Source of the DNA: Candidatus Microthrix parvicella Bio17-1
Lineage (GTDB): Bacteria > Actinomycetota > Acidimicrobiia > Acidimicrobiales > Microtrichaceae
Assembly: GCF_000299415.1 (NCBI RefSeq)
Contig: NZ_AMPG01000002.1
Location: 558,001 to 622,000 of the forward strand
Reading direction: 5' to 3'
Length of the DNA stretch: 64,000 bases
The notes below the pieces were generated by a model, which saw only the letters and a list, made by a program, of their open reading frames with translations, was not told where the DNA came from and searched no databases. Below, one piece after another: positions 1-7,088 of this stretch (positions within the stretch are counted from its first letter, which is position 1; each line of letters starts with the position of its first letter). The translations under genes were made by a program, and so were the position numbers.

Positions 1-404
1 CGATGGCCGATGCGGATCTGGTGAAGGCCAACGGCGCCATCATGGTGGGCGCAGGAGTGTTGTTTTCCCTCGGCAGGTTCCCGCGCCTCTCGGCGCTGGT
101 GCTGGCGGGCACGCTCGTACCAACCACGTTGGCGGCGCATGCGTTCTGGAACGAGGAGCCGGACACCCAAGCCCGAACGATGTCTCGCATTCAGTTCGAG
201 AAGAACGCGTCGATCCTGGGCGGGCTGTTGCTGGCCACCGTCGACACCGAGGGCCGTCCCGGCCTCGGCTGGCGGGCCCGACGGGCCGCCAAGGACACCG
301 AGCGGATGGTCAACACCGCCCAGCGCGAGGCCAAGCTGGCCGGCTCCTTGGCACAGGCCAGGCTGGAGTCCGCGGCCCAACCACTCAAGGCCGCACTCGG
401 CTGA
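1..404 (+). CDS. DoxX family membrane protein, 5' end cut by window
   Basis: This is the C-terminal part of a DoxX-like integral membrane protein. Two hydrophobic segments are visible, about residues 12-28 and 30-47, followed by the NASILGGLLLATVD stretch characteristic of DoxX proteins. A charged Ala/Arg-rich tail of about 60 residues follows. The first in-frame ATG is at base 3, but family members normally have a further N-terminal helix of 40 or so residues, so the true start lies outside the window. DoxX proteins are inner-membrane proteins of poorly defined, partly redox-related roles. The family call is by eye; function is not assigned. Confidence 0.7.
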   Translation, partial: MADADLVKANGAIMVGAGVLFSLGRFPRLSALVLAGTLVPTTLAAHAFWNEEPDTQARTMSRIQFEKNASILGGLLLATVDTEGRPGLGWRARRAAKDTERMVNTAQREAKLAGSLAQARLESAAQPLKAALG

Positions 405-470
405 GTTCACAACCACGGGACGCCAGTGTTCTTGCATGATTGGGCAAGCCGACCTTCGCCATGGCGCCGG

Positions 471-513
471 TCACCGACGGTGATCACCAACGAGCACGTG
501 GCATACTCGTGGC
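471..513 (+). promoter_or_regulatory. Operator and promoter of the left toxin-antitoxin pair
   Basis: Two overlapping palindromes, TCACCG-A-CGGTGA (471-483) and GGTGATCACC (479-488), lie just upstream of the antitoxin. A -10-like CATACT at 502-507 ends six bases before its ATG (514), and no Shine-Dalgarno sequence is present. This suggests a leaderless, autoregulated transcript. Autoregulation is usual for type II modules; here it is inferred from position. Confidence 0.45.
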
Positions 514-750
514 ATGGCACGAGTTCGGGTCAGCACCACGGTCGACGAACAGCTGCTCGCAGCTGCTCGTTCGGCGTCTCCAGATGCTCGTGACTCGAAG
601 CTTCTCGACGAAGCCCTCGCTGCCTTCGTGGCCAAGCATCGGACCGATGAGGTCGATCGAAGCTACGAGGTGTACGACCGCCGACCGCTGAGTGAACCTG
701 ACGAATGGGGCGACCTCGATTCTTTCCATCGCGCAGCCAAGGCTTCGTGA
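514..750 (+). CDS. Type II antitoxin for MazF-like toxin
   Basis: This 78-residue acidic protein begins with a short beta strand and helix (ARVRVSTTVDEQLLAAARS) typical of ribbon-helix-helix DNA-binding antitoxins. Its charged C-terminal half (EVDRSYEVYDRRPLSEPDEW) would wrap the toxin. The stop codon overlaps the GTG start of the downstream MazF-like toxin (GTGA, 747-750), so the two are translationally coupled. Inferred role: neutralise the toxin and repress the operon through the palindromes upstream. I do not recognise the exact antitoxin subfamily. Confidence 0.75.
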   Translation: MARVRVSTTVDEQLLAAARSASPDARDSKLLDEALAAFVAKHRTDEVDRSYEVYDRRPLSEPDEWGDLDSFHRAAKAS

Positions 751-1085
751 GCGAACTCCCCCAGCGGGGCGAACTGTGGTGGTGTGAGCTGCCCGAGATC
801 GCGCGCCGACCGGTTGTTGTGCTCTCCCGCGCCGAGGCGATCCGTCGGCTGAAGCGAGTCATCGTTGCCCCGTGTACCACGACAATTCGTGACCTCGAAA
901 GCGAAGTGCTCTTGGAGCCAGGCGAGGATCCGGTGCGGAGAACGACCGCTGTCAACCTCGACTCGGTAGAAAGCGTCAGCGTGGGAGCGATGGTCGAACC
1001 GGTCGGGCGCCTTTCGGAGTTCCGAATGCGCCACATCTGCCAGGCGATGGCGGTTGCCGTCGGATGTGACTCGGCGTTCGGGTAG
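747..1085 (+). CDS. MazF/PemK-family toxin (predicted mRNA endoribonuclease)
   Basis: This 112-residue protein shows the MazF/PemK pattern. It opens with RGELWWCELPE, continues with RRPVVVLSRAEAI and VIVAPCTTTIRD, and has the late TAVNLDSVESV strand before a C-terminal helix. Family members cut single-stranded RNA at short motifs. The GTG start at 747 is chosen because it overlaps the antitoxin stop and places the protein at normal MazF length; an upstream in-frame GTG at 705 would read through the antitoxin gene. It looks intact. Confidence 0.8.
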   Translation: MSELPQRGELWWCELPEIARRPVVVLSRAEAIRRLKRVIVAPCTTTIRDLESEVLLEPGEDPVRRTTAVNLDSVESVSVGAMVEPVGRLSEFRMRHICQAMAVAVGCDSAFG

Positions 1086-1088
1086 ACG

Positions 1089-2606
1089 ATGGGTGCCTCG
1101 ATCAACTCGGCGACCGGGCCGCTCGGCTTGGCGGTGGACCGCTTTTGCGGCAACGTCACCACCGCCCTGGTCGAGGTCACCCACTCGGTGGGCAACACGT
1201 CAGATGCGTCCAACGTGGCCAACATCGCTTCCGATGGAGACCTGGCGGGCGACGTGTCGGTCGAGGCCTACCGCATCGCCTGCGCCTTCATCGACAGCGA
1301 CGGCCGCCATTCCGACGACGAGCTGTGGCCGCTTATCGGCGTCTTCGGCGGCCGCTTCGACACCCAACTGGCGGGCGCCACCCCCGCCAAGGTGCGCGAG
1401 ACCGACCTGCTGCGGGGCGCCCGGCGCTGGCTCGACCGGCCCAGCGACCTGTTCGAGATCCTGCTCGGCGCCGACCGTCTCGACGGTGGCGAACGGGCGC
1501 TCGGGTACTACCGGGACGCCATGGCCATCGCCCACACAGTGGTGGATCTGGACATCATCTGCACCGAGGGCGAGTTGGCTGCGCTCGATGCCTTCCGCAA
1601 CCGCCTGCTGGGACGAATCGGGACGGTCGGTCCGGGCAACCATGCCACCCGGGCGAACCGCATCGCCACCGACGCTCCCGACGTCGACGCGCCCTCCACC
1701 AACGCTTCCGCCACACCCGCGTCCGACGCACAAACCGCCACGGAGGCCGCGCCCGATGTCCACGAGCCCGAGCCGCTGCCGCCGCCTCGCCCCCTCGAGG
1801 AGTTGATGGCCGAGCTGGACGGCCTGATCGGGTTGGCCGAGGTGAAGGCCGAGGTGCGGCGCCTCACCGACCTCATCCGGGTGGGCCGGATGCGGGCCGA
1901 GGTTGACCTTCCGGTCGCCGACCGTTCGAACCACCTGGTGTTCACGGGTAATCCCGGCACCGGCAAGACCACGGTCGCCCGGCTGCTGGCCCAGATCTAC
2001 CGCACCCTCGGGGTGGTCGAACGGGGGCACCTGGTCGAGGTGGACCGCACCTCCCTGGTGGCCGGGTTCGTCGGCCAGACCGCCCCCCTGGTCACCAAGC
2101 GCTTCGACGAGGCCGACGAGGGCATGTTGTTCATCGACGAGGCCTACTCGCTGATCCGAGGCTCGGAGAGCGACTTCGGGCGGGAGGCCGTCGACACGCT
2201 GGTGAAGCTGGTGGAAGACCGCCGCGATCGAGTCGTCGTCGTGGTCGCCGGGTACCCCGACGAGATGACGGCGTTCCTCGACGTCAATCCGGGACTGCGC
2301 TCTCGATTCCCGCGCACGGTCTTCTTTCCCGACTATTCCACTCAGGACCTGCTGGCGATCTTCGACCTGCTGGCCGACAAGAACGGCTACGAGCTGGCCG
2401 ACGACGCTCGGGCCCGCCTCACCGAGGTGCTCGATGCGGTGCCTCGCGAGGAGGGCTTCGGCAACGGGCGCCTGGCTCGAAACCTGCTGGAGGAGACGAT
2501 GGCGTGTCAGGCCAGCCGAGTGGTCGCCCTCGACGGCCCCACCCGCGACGACCTGGCCCTGCTCACCGCCGCCGACATCCCGGCCACGGCCCCCGGCCAC
2601 CGATAA
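1089..2606 (+). CDS. AAA+ ATPase, EccA/CbbX-like, with TerB-like N-domain
   Basis: This 505-residue protein has a C-terminal CbbX/SpoVK-type AAA+ domain (about 235-490). Walker A GNPGTGKT is at 287-294, Walker B MLFIDEA at 346-352, and an arginine-finger segment PGLRSRFP follows. The N-terminal 180 residues contain an acidic repeated helical pattern (ACAFIDSDGRHSDDELWPL and CTEGELAALDAFRNRLL) resembling TerB-like domains rather than the TPR domain of EccA. A Pro/Ala-rich linker (about 188-232) joins them. EccA-type ATPases serve type VII secretion; a WXG100 pair lies 56 kb away, so a link is only inferred. It starts three bases after the toxin stop. Confidence 0.8.
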   Translation: MGASINSATGPLGLAVDRFCGNVTTALVEVTHSVGNTSDASNVANIASDGDLAGDVSVEAYRIACAFIDSDGRHSDDELWPLIGVFGGRFDTQLAGATPAKVRETDLLRGARRWLDRPSDLFEILLGADRLDGGERALGYYRDAMAIAHTVVDLDIICTEGELAALDAFRNRLLGRIGTVGPGNHATRANRIATDAPDVDAPSTNASATPASDAQTATEAAPDVHEPEPLPPPRPLEELMAELDGLIGLAEVKAEVRRLTDLIRVGRMRAEVDLPVADRSNHLVFTGNPGTGKTTVARLLAQIYRTLGVVERGHLVEVDRTSLVAGFVGQTAPLVTKRFDEADEGMLFIDEAYSLIRGSESDFGREAVDTLVKLVEDRRDRVVVVVAGYPDEMTAFLDVNPGLRSRFPRTVFFPDYSTQDLLAIFDLLADKNGYELADDARARLTEVLDAVPREEGFGNGRLARNLLEETMACQASRVVALDGPTRDDLALLTAADIPATAPGHR

Positions 2607-2634
2607 CACAGCCCCGGGCCACCAGTGACGATCT

Positions 2635-2843
2635 ACGCGTAGAGGACAGCCCGCCAGAACTCGTCGTGTTGTGCCTCGGCGGTCACCGCCAAGAGCTGCC
2701 ACGGCGGTCGCTGCGCCGTCCTACATCTGCTGCGACGTCTCGAAGTCCCACTCGTCCCGGTGGCCGAAGTGGGCCTGCCTCGGTTTGAGGAACTGCGGCA
2801 CCACATACTGAGACCGGGTGAGCGCTTGAAAGTCCATCCGTAA
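2635..2843 (+). pseudogene. Frameshifted remnant of an unrecognised small protein
   Basis: Two neighbouring frames look protein-like and join with a single-base shift. One reads LVVLCLGGHRQELPRRSL, ending near 2712; the other, from about 2721, reads LHLLRRLEVPLVPVAEVGLP and continues to a TAA at 2841-2843. No start codon with a ribosome site is visible and the first frame runs on to a stop near 2786. I infer a gene broken by an insertion of one base or a sequencing error. The family is not recognised. Nothing else is seen between 2607 and 2887. Confidence 0.35.
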
Positions 2844-2887
2844 CAACGGGGTGAGCATATGAACGAAGACACTCAAGAGGTCGGGTC

Positions 2888-3256
2888 ATGAGCGCCAGGG
2901 TGTGGACCCGCAGGGCGTACGAGGAGCCGACGCACAACGATGGCTATCGGGTCCTGGTCGACCGACTGTGGCCTCGCGGCGTGTCCAAGGACCACCTGCA
3001 GATCGACGAGTGGTGCAAGGAGATCGCACCGACCAACGAGCTGCGCAAGTGGTTTGGGCACGACCCGGAGCGGTGGGATGAGTTCGCCGAGCGGTACCGA
3101 ACCGAACTCTGCGATCACGAAGACCTGGTAACCGCCCTGGTCGAGCGCACCGAGGATGGCCGGGTCACGCTTGTCTACGGCGCAAAGGACACCGAGCACA
3201 ATCAGGCGGTGGTTCTGGCTCAGGTGCTTGAAGACCGGCGCTTGGCGACCGCCTGA
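2888..3256 (+). CDS. DUF488 family protein (YeaO-like)
   Basis: This 122-residue protein matches the short DUF488 family. It shows the N-terminal RVWTRRAYEEPTHNDGYRVL strand, the signature DRLWPRGVSKD, then EWCKEIAPTNELRKWFGH and a C-terminal VTLVYGAKDTEHNQAVVL. The family is widespread, often induced by stress or associated with heavy-metal or uracil-containing substrates in the literature, but no activity is settled. Length equals the family norm, so it appears intact. It stands alone between the remnant above and the envelope block downstream. Confidence 0.85.
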   Translation: MSARVWTRRAYEEPTHNDGYRVLVDRLWPRGVSKDHLQIDEWCKEIAPTNELRKWFGHDPERWDEFAERYRTELCDHEDLVTALVERTEDGRVTLVYGAKDTEHNQAVVLAQVLEDRRLATA

Positions 3257-3323
3257 CTGCGCCGCCGTTCCATCGGCGAGGCGCAGGCCGCGCTGGGCCT
3301 ACCTCCGGTAGCCTACGTCTCTC

Positions 3324-4304
3324 GTGATGGCACGCATTCTGGCCCTGGTGGCCGCAGTTGGGTTGGTCGCCGGTGCGGTGGTGCTGCGCGGTGCCATCGA
3401 CGGGCGCGGCGATGGGCCGAGTGCCGAACCTTCGCTCGGGGTCCTGTGGTGCGATCCGCTCCTGGCCGATGCCTGTGCGGCTGCCGCCGACGGGGCTGAA
3501 GTGAAGCTGATCGAACCCGGTGACGCCTTCGACCGGCTGAGCGACCTCAACTCCAAGGATGACCCGCCCGCCCTGTGGGTCACCGCCGGGGACTGGTCTT
3601 CAATGCTGGCCGTCGCCAACCCAAACACCGAGGTCCCGACCTTTGGGACGCCTGCGCAGGTGGCCTCCACCCCGCTGGTCGTGGCGGCCAAGGGTGACAA
3701 CCTCAAGCTGCTCGATGTTGCATGTCCCAAGACGGTGACCTGGAACTGCCTGGCGGATGCCACCGGGAAGGACGCGACGGATCTCGGAGGGGCGGCGCCG
3801 CTGGGCGAGTTTCGCCTCGGCCACGTGGTGCCGCCGTCCTCGGCCGGGCTGGTCACCCTCGCCGGTCTCGCAGGCACCATCCCCGCTGACGATGCACCGC
3901 CCGACCGAGACGACGTCACCTCTCAGGCCTTTGGCGGCTTGCTCGGCCGGATCGACTCCGGCGAGCTGGGTGTCTCCTCCAGCTCAGCGGTCAAGAAGTT
4001 CACGACAACGCCGGGAGCGGCCTCGGTGCTGATTGCGCCCGAGGCCGAGATCACCGGTCCGGCCACAGCCCGCGGCTACGAGGTCCGTCCGGTACAACCC
4101 GTTGTCAACCTCACCGCGCAGGTGTCCGCAAGGACGACTTCACCCAACGACGACGCCCAGCCACCGTCGGCCGAGGCTGTGACCGACTTCACCGATCGTC
4201 TCGGCACCGGTTTGACCACCGCCGGGTGGGAGCCACCCAGCGACGCGGACCCGACCGACCCGGGGCTTCTGGCCGCGCTGCTGGAAAGTTGGAACGCCCA
4301 ATGA
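3324..4304 (+). CDS. Exported solute-binding-like protein of unknown ligand
   Basis: This 326-residue protein has a hydrophobic N-terminal segment (ILALVAAVGLVAGAVVLRG), then a soluble domain with features of periplasmic-binding folds: PPALWVTAGDWSSML, TPLVVAAKGDNLKLL and a C-terminal helix ending LLESWNAQ. It lacks an obvious lipobox cysteine, so it may be membrane-tethered by the first helix. GTG at 3324 or ATG at 3327 can start it; a TAGCCT box lies at 3309-3314. It is followed 37 bases later by a VWA/solute-binding lipoprotein with which it may share ancestry of the binding domain. Family uncertain. Confidence 0.6.
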   Translation: MMARILALVAAVGLVAGAVVLRGAIDGRGDGPSAEPSLGVLWCDPLLADACAAAADGAEVKLIEPGDAFDRLSDLNSKDDPPALWVTAGDWSSMLAVANPNTEVPTFGTPAQVASTPLVVAAKGDNLKLLDVACPKTVTWNCLADATGKDATDLGGAAPLGEFRLGHVVPPSSAGLVTLAGLAGTIPADDAPPDRDDVTSQAFGGLLGRIDSGELGVSSSSAVKKFTTTPGAASVLIAPEAEITGPATARGYEVRPVQPVVNLTAQVSARTTSPNDDAQPPSAEAVTDFTDRLGTGLTTAGWEPPSDADPTDPGLLAALLESWNAQ

Positions 4305-4341
4305 GCCGGCGGAGCCAAGCACCGACCATCACCTGGAGACT

Positions 4342-6183
4342 TTGATGACCCAAGATCGCGCCACCCGACGCTTCCCCACCCAGCGACGCCAAGGCACCAC
4401 CCGAGCCGGGGTTGCGCTTTTGGCCGTGGCCCTTCTGACGGGTGCCTGCGGGGGCGGTGGCGGTGGCGAACAGGCCGCCGAGGATGACAACTGCACCAAG
4501 GTGCCGGCCGCGGTCAGTTCAGAGAAGATCGACCTGATGAAGGAGTTGGCCGAGGATTTCAATCGCGCCTGGGACGGCCAGGGATGCGTTCGGGTGGAAC
4601 CCGAGTCGGTGTCCTCCGGCCGTGCGGCCACGGCGCTGGCCGATGGCTGGAACTCGGCCGAGATGGGCACGGAGCCCGTGCTCTGGTCGCCGGCGTCCAG
4701 CAGTTGGGGCGCCATCACAAACCAGCGTTCCAGCGATGGCGGCAACAAGTTCACCGTGCCGAACGATCCACCAACCTTCATGCTGACCCCCCTGGTGATC
4801 GCCATGCCACAACCAATGGCTGATGCGCTCGGCTACCCGGAGAAGCCGGTGGGCTGGAAAGACCTGCTGGCGCTGTCCACCGAGACCGATGCATGGGCGA
4901 AGCGGGGTCACCCTGAGTGGGGACAGTTCAAGCTGGGCAAGACCAACCCCAACTACTCCACCTCCGGCCTGTCGGCACTTGTGGCCCAGAATTACGCGGC
5001 CGCCGGGGCGAAAGACAACCTGCCGGTCGAACAACTGAAAGCCAAGAAGGTCGTTGACTTCAACAAGGGCATCGAGTCGTCGGTGGTGCACTACGGCGAC
5101 ATCACGATGACGTTTCTCAACAACTGGTTTCGGGCCGACCGGCGCGACACGGCGCTCACCTACGCCTCCGCCGTCGCCGTCGAGGAGAAGTCGGTGATCG
5201 ACTACAACTCGGGTAATCCCGATGGCGTACTCGACCCCGGGGAGAAGCCCCGCAAACCTCGGATCCCTTTGGTGTCGATCTATCCAACCGAGGGCACGCT
5301 GTACTCCGACAACCCGCTGTACGTCGTGAGCGGGACCCAGGCTCAGAAGGATGCCGCCGACAAGTTCATCAAGTTCCTCCAGGAGCCGACCAACCAGAAG
5401 AAGGTGCTGGCGTTCGGCTTCCGTCCGGGCAACCCCGAGGTGCCGGTTGGTAACCCGATCGTGGCCAAGAACGGGGTGGATCCCGATCAGCCGGCCACCA
5501 CCTTGCCCGTGCCCGACCCGAAGGTGCTCGACGCAATCCTGAACGCCTGGGACACCCAACGAAAAGGTGCCCGGGTGCTGATGATGCTCGACGTCTCCGG
5601 TTCGATGAGCGAGCCGGCCACCGCCGGCGACCCGGGCGGCCCCACCAAGCTTGACCTGGCCAAGCAGGCGGCCAGCACGGCGTTGGACGAGTTCAAGGCC
5701 GACGACGAGGTGGGGCTGCGAACCTTCACCACCGACGAGAACACCGGCCAACCGGTGTACGACGACCTGGTGGAGATCAAGGAACTGGGCGCCAACGCCG
5801 AAGGCCTCCGCACCGCGCTCCGGGAGCTCAGGCCCCGCAACGGCACCCCACTTTTTGGAGCCGCCGAGCAGGCGTTCGACGAGATCAAGAGCGGTTATGA
5901 CCCGACGCGCATCAACGCTGTGATCCTCTTGACCGACGGCATCAACGAAGACGGTGATCCCGCTGACGACGACGCTCAGTTCAAGGCTCTGACCAACAAA
6001 CTGCGTGCCGGTAGCGAAGGTGAAGCGGCGACACCCGTCCGCATGTTCACCATCGCCTACGGTGAGGGGGCCTCGACCGGTCAACTTTCGGCGATCGCCG
6101 AGGCATCCGACGCGGCGGCGTACGACTCGAGCGATCCGGATGCGATCGATCGGGTGTTCACCGCAGTCGTGTCCAACTTCTGA
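4342..6183 (+). CDS. Lipoprotein with solute-binding domain plus VWA domain
   Basis: This 613-residue protein starts with a signal peptide and lipobox (LLTGAC, then a Gly-rich linker). Residues about 50-400 form an extracellular solute-binding domain (KIDLMKELAEDFNRAW, LVIAMPQPMADALGYPEKP, LYVVSGTQAQKDAADKFI). Residues about 410-613 form a von Willebrand factor A domain with an intact MIDAS motif, DVSGS at 417-421, followed by the conserved TPLFGA and LLTDG strands. VWA domains bind protein ligands through a metal ion. TTG 4342 or ATG 4345 are possible starts. A fused receptor of this type on the outer face of the membrane, followed by a coiled-coil membrane protein, suggests a sensing or assembly role; none is established here. 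Confidence 0.8.
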   Translation: MMTQDRATRRFPTQRRQGTTRAGVALLAVALLTGACGGGGGGEQAAEDDNCTKVPAAVSSEKIDLMKELAEDFNRAWDGQGCVRVEPESVSSGRAATALADGWNSAEMGTEPVLWSPASSSWGAITNQRSSDGGNKFTVPNDPPTFMLTPLVIAMPQPMADALGYPEKPVGWKDLLALSTETDAWAKRGHPEWGQFKLGKTNPNYSTSGLSALVAQNYAAAGAKDNLPVEQLKAKKVVDFNKGIESSVVHYGDITMTFLNNWFRADRRDTALTYASAVAVEEKSVIDYNSGNPDGVLDPGEKPRKPRIPLVSIYPTEGTLYSDNPLYVVSGTQAQKDAADKFIKFLQEPTNQKKVLAFGFRPGNPEVPVGNPIVAKNGVDPDQPATTLPVPDPKVLDAILNAWDTQRKGARVLMMLDVSGSMSEPATAGDPGGPTKLDLAKQAASTALDEFKADDEVGLRTFTTDENTGQPVYDDLVEIKELGANAEGLRTALRELRPRNGTPLFGAAEQAFDEIKSGYDPTRINAVILLTDGINEDGDPADDDAQFKALTNKLRAGSEGEAATPVRMFTIAYGEGASTGQLSAIAEASDAAAYDSSDPDAIDRVFTAVVSNF

Positions 6184-6230
6184 CCCCGATCGTCCCAGCC
6201 GGCCTGGGAGAAGGCAACGCTCACGACGCC

Positions 6231-7088
6231 ATGAGTTTCCGTGACCGCTTCTACACGCCCCAGGTGGCTCGGGCGATGACCGGCCCGGCCGGCATCGTGG
6301 CGGGCGGTGTCGGCGCGGCGGTCGGTGTTCTCACCGGGCTGGGGCCGATCGGCGCCGTGGTGGGCGCAATTGCGGCCTGGGTGATTCGCGTGGGCGTGGC
6401 CGTCCCCCGCCCCGAGCGGGGCTCGACGACCCGGATCGATGCGTTTGCGTTGAACGAGCCGTGGAAGCGCCTGGTTCGTGACGCCCAGCAGGCGGAACAG
6501 AACTTCCAACGAGCGTTGCACGGTACCCCCCAAGGTCCCCTGCGAGATCGATTGGGCGAGATTCGTGCCCACCTCAATGAGGGCGTGGCCGAGGTCTGGG
6601 AAATTGCCAAGTCGGGCAACGCCGTCGGCATGGGACGCGCGCAGATCAACCGACCGGCAGTCGAGGGCGAGTTGGCCGAGACACGTCGGCTACGCGCTGC
6701 GGCAGACTCCCCCAGCCTTGCGGCCACCGAAGAGGCTCTGCTGATGCAGTTGGCCACCGCTGACCGCATGGAAGCGACGCTCACCGAATCAGAGAGCCGC
6801 CTGCGACTTCTCAACGCCCGGTTGGACGAGGCGGTCACCAGGGCCATCGAGTTGTCGGTCAGCCAGGCCGACTCCACTGCCGCAGGCTCGCTGCGCGCCG
6901 ACGTGGCGGGCATCGTGGACGAGATGGAGGCCCTCCGCCAGGCGATGGTGGAGGTCCGGGCATCCGACGCCACGGTCCCCAAGGCACTCCCGGACCTCCC
7001 ACCCCCGGTCTCCCAAACCCAACCGCCCCAAACCCAACCGCCCCAAACCCAACCGCCCCAAACCGGACAAACCGGGGAGGGCACGTGA
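6231..7088 (+). CDS. Membrane-anchored coiled-coil protein with Pro-rich tail
   Basis: This 285-residue protein of unrecognised family has a glycine-rich hydrophobic N-terminal hairpin (about residues 16-57, GIVAGGVGAAVGVLTGLGP then IGAVVGAIAAWVI). A long helical, coiled-coil-rich region follows to about residue 245. The tail contains three copies of the pentapeptide QTQPP (DNA repeat 7012-7064). Its stop overlaps the GTG proposed for murJ, so the genes are co-expressed. The layout, with a membrane hairpin, coiled coil and proline tail, fits a scaffold tied to the VWA lipoprotein upstream and the envelope genes downstream, but this is inference. Confidence 0.65.
   Translation: MSFRDRFYTPQVARAMTGPAGIVAGGVGAAVGVLTGLGPIGAVVGAIAAWVIRVGVAVPRPERGSTTRIDAFALNEPWKRLVRDAQQAEQNFQRALHGTPQGPLRDRLGEIRAHLNEGVAEVWEIAKSGNAVGMGRAQINRPAVEGELAETRRLRAAADSPSLAATEEALLMQLATADRMEATLTESESRLRLLNARLDEAVTRAIELSVSQADSTAAGSLRADVAGIVDEMEALRQAMVEVRASDATVPKALPDLPPPVSQTQPPQTQPPQTQPPQTGQTGEGT
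7012..7064 (+). repeat. 15-bp in-frame tandem repeat, 3.5 copies
   Basis: The unit CCCAAACCCAACCGC occurs at 7012-7026, 7027-7041 and 7042-7056, with a partial fourth copy to 7064. Because the unit is 15 bases, copy-number change would add or remove QTQPP pentapeptides at the C-terminus of the coiled-coil protein without a frameshift. Confidence 0.95.

Noticed and set aside
1200-2702. Long minus-strand frame opposite the AAA+ ATPase gene, and similar long frames opposite other genes
   Set aside because: Antisense shadow of GC-rich coding sequence; translated product has biased composition and no domain.
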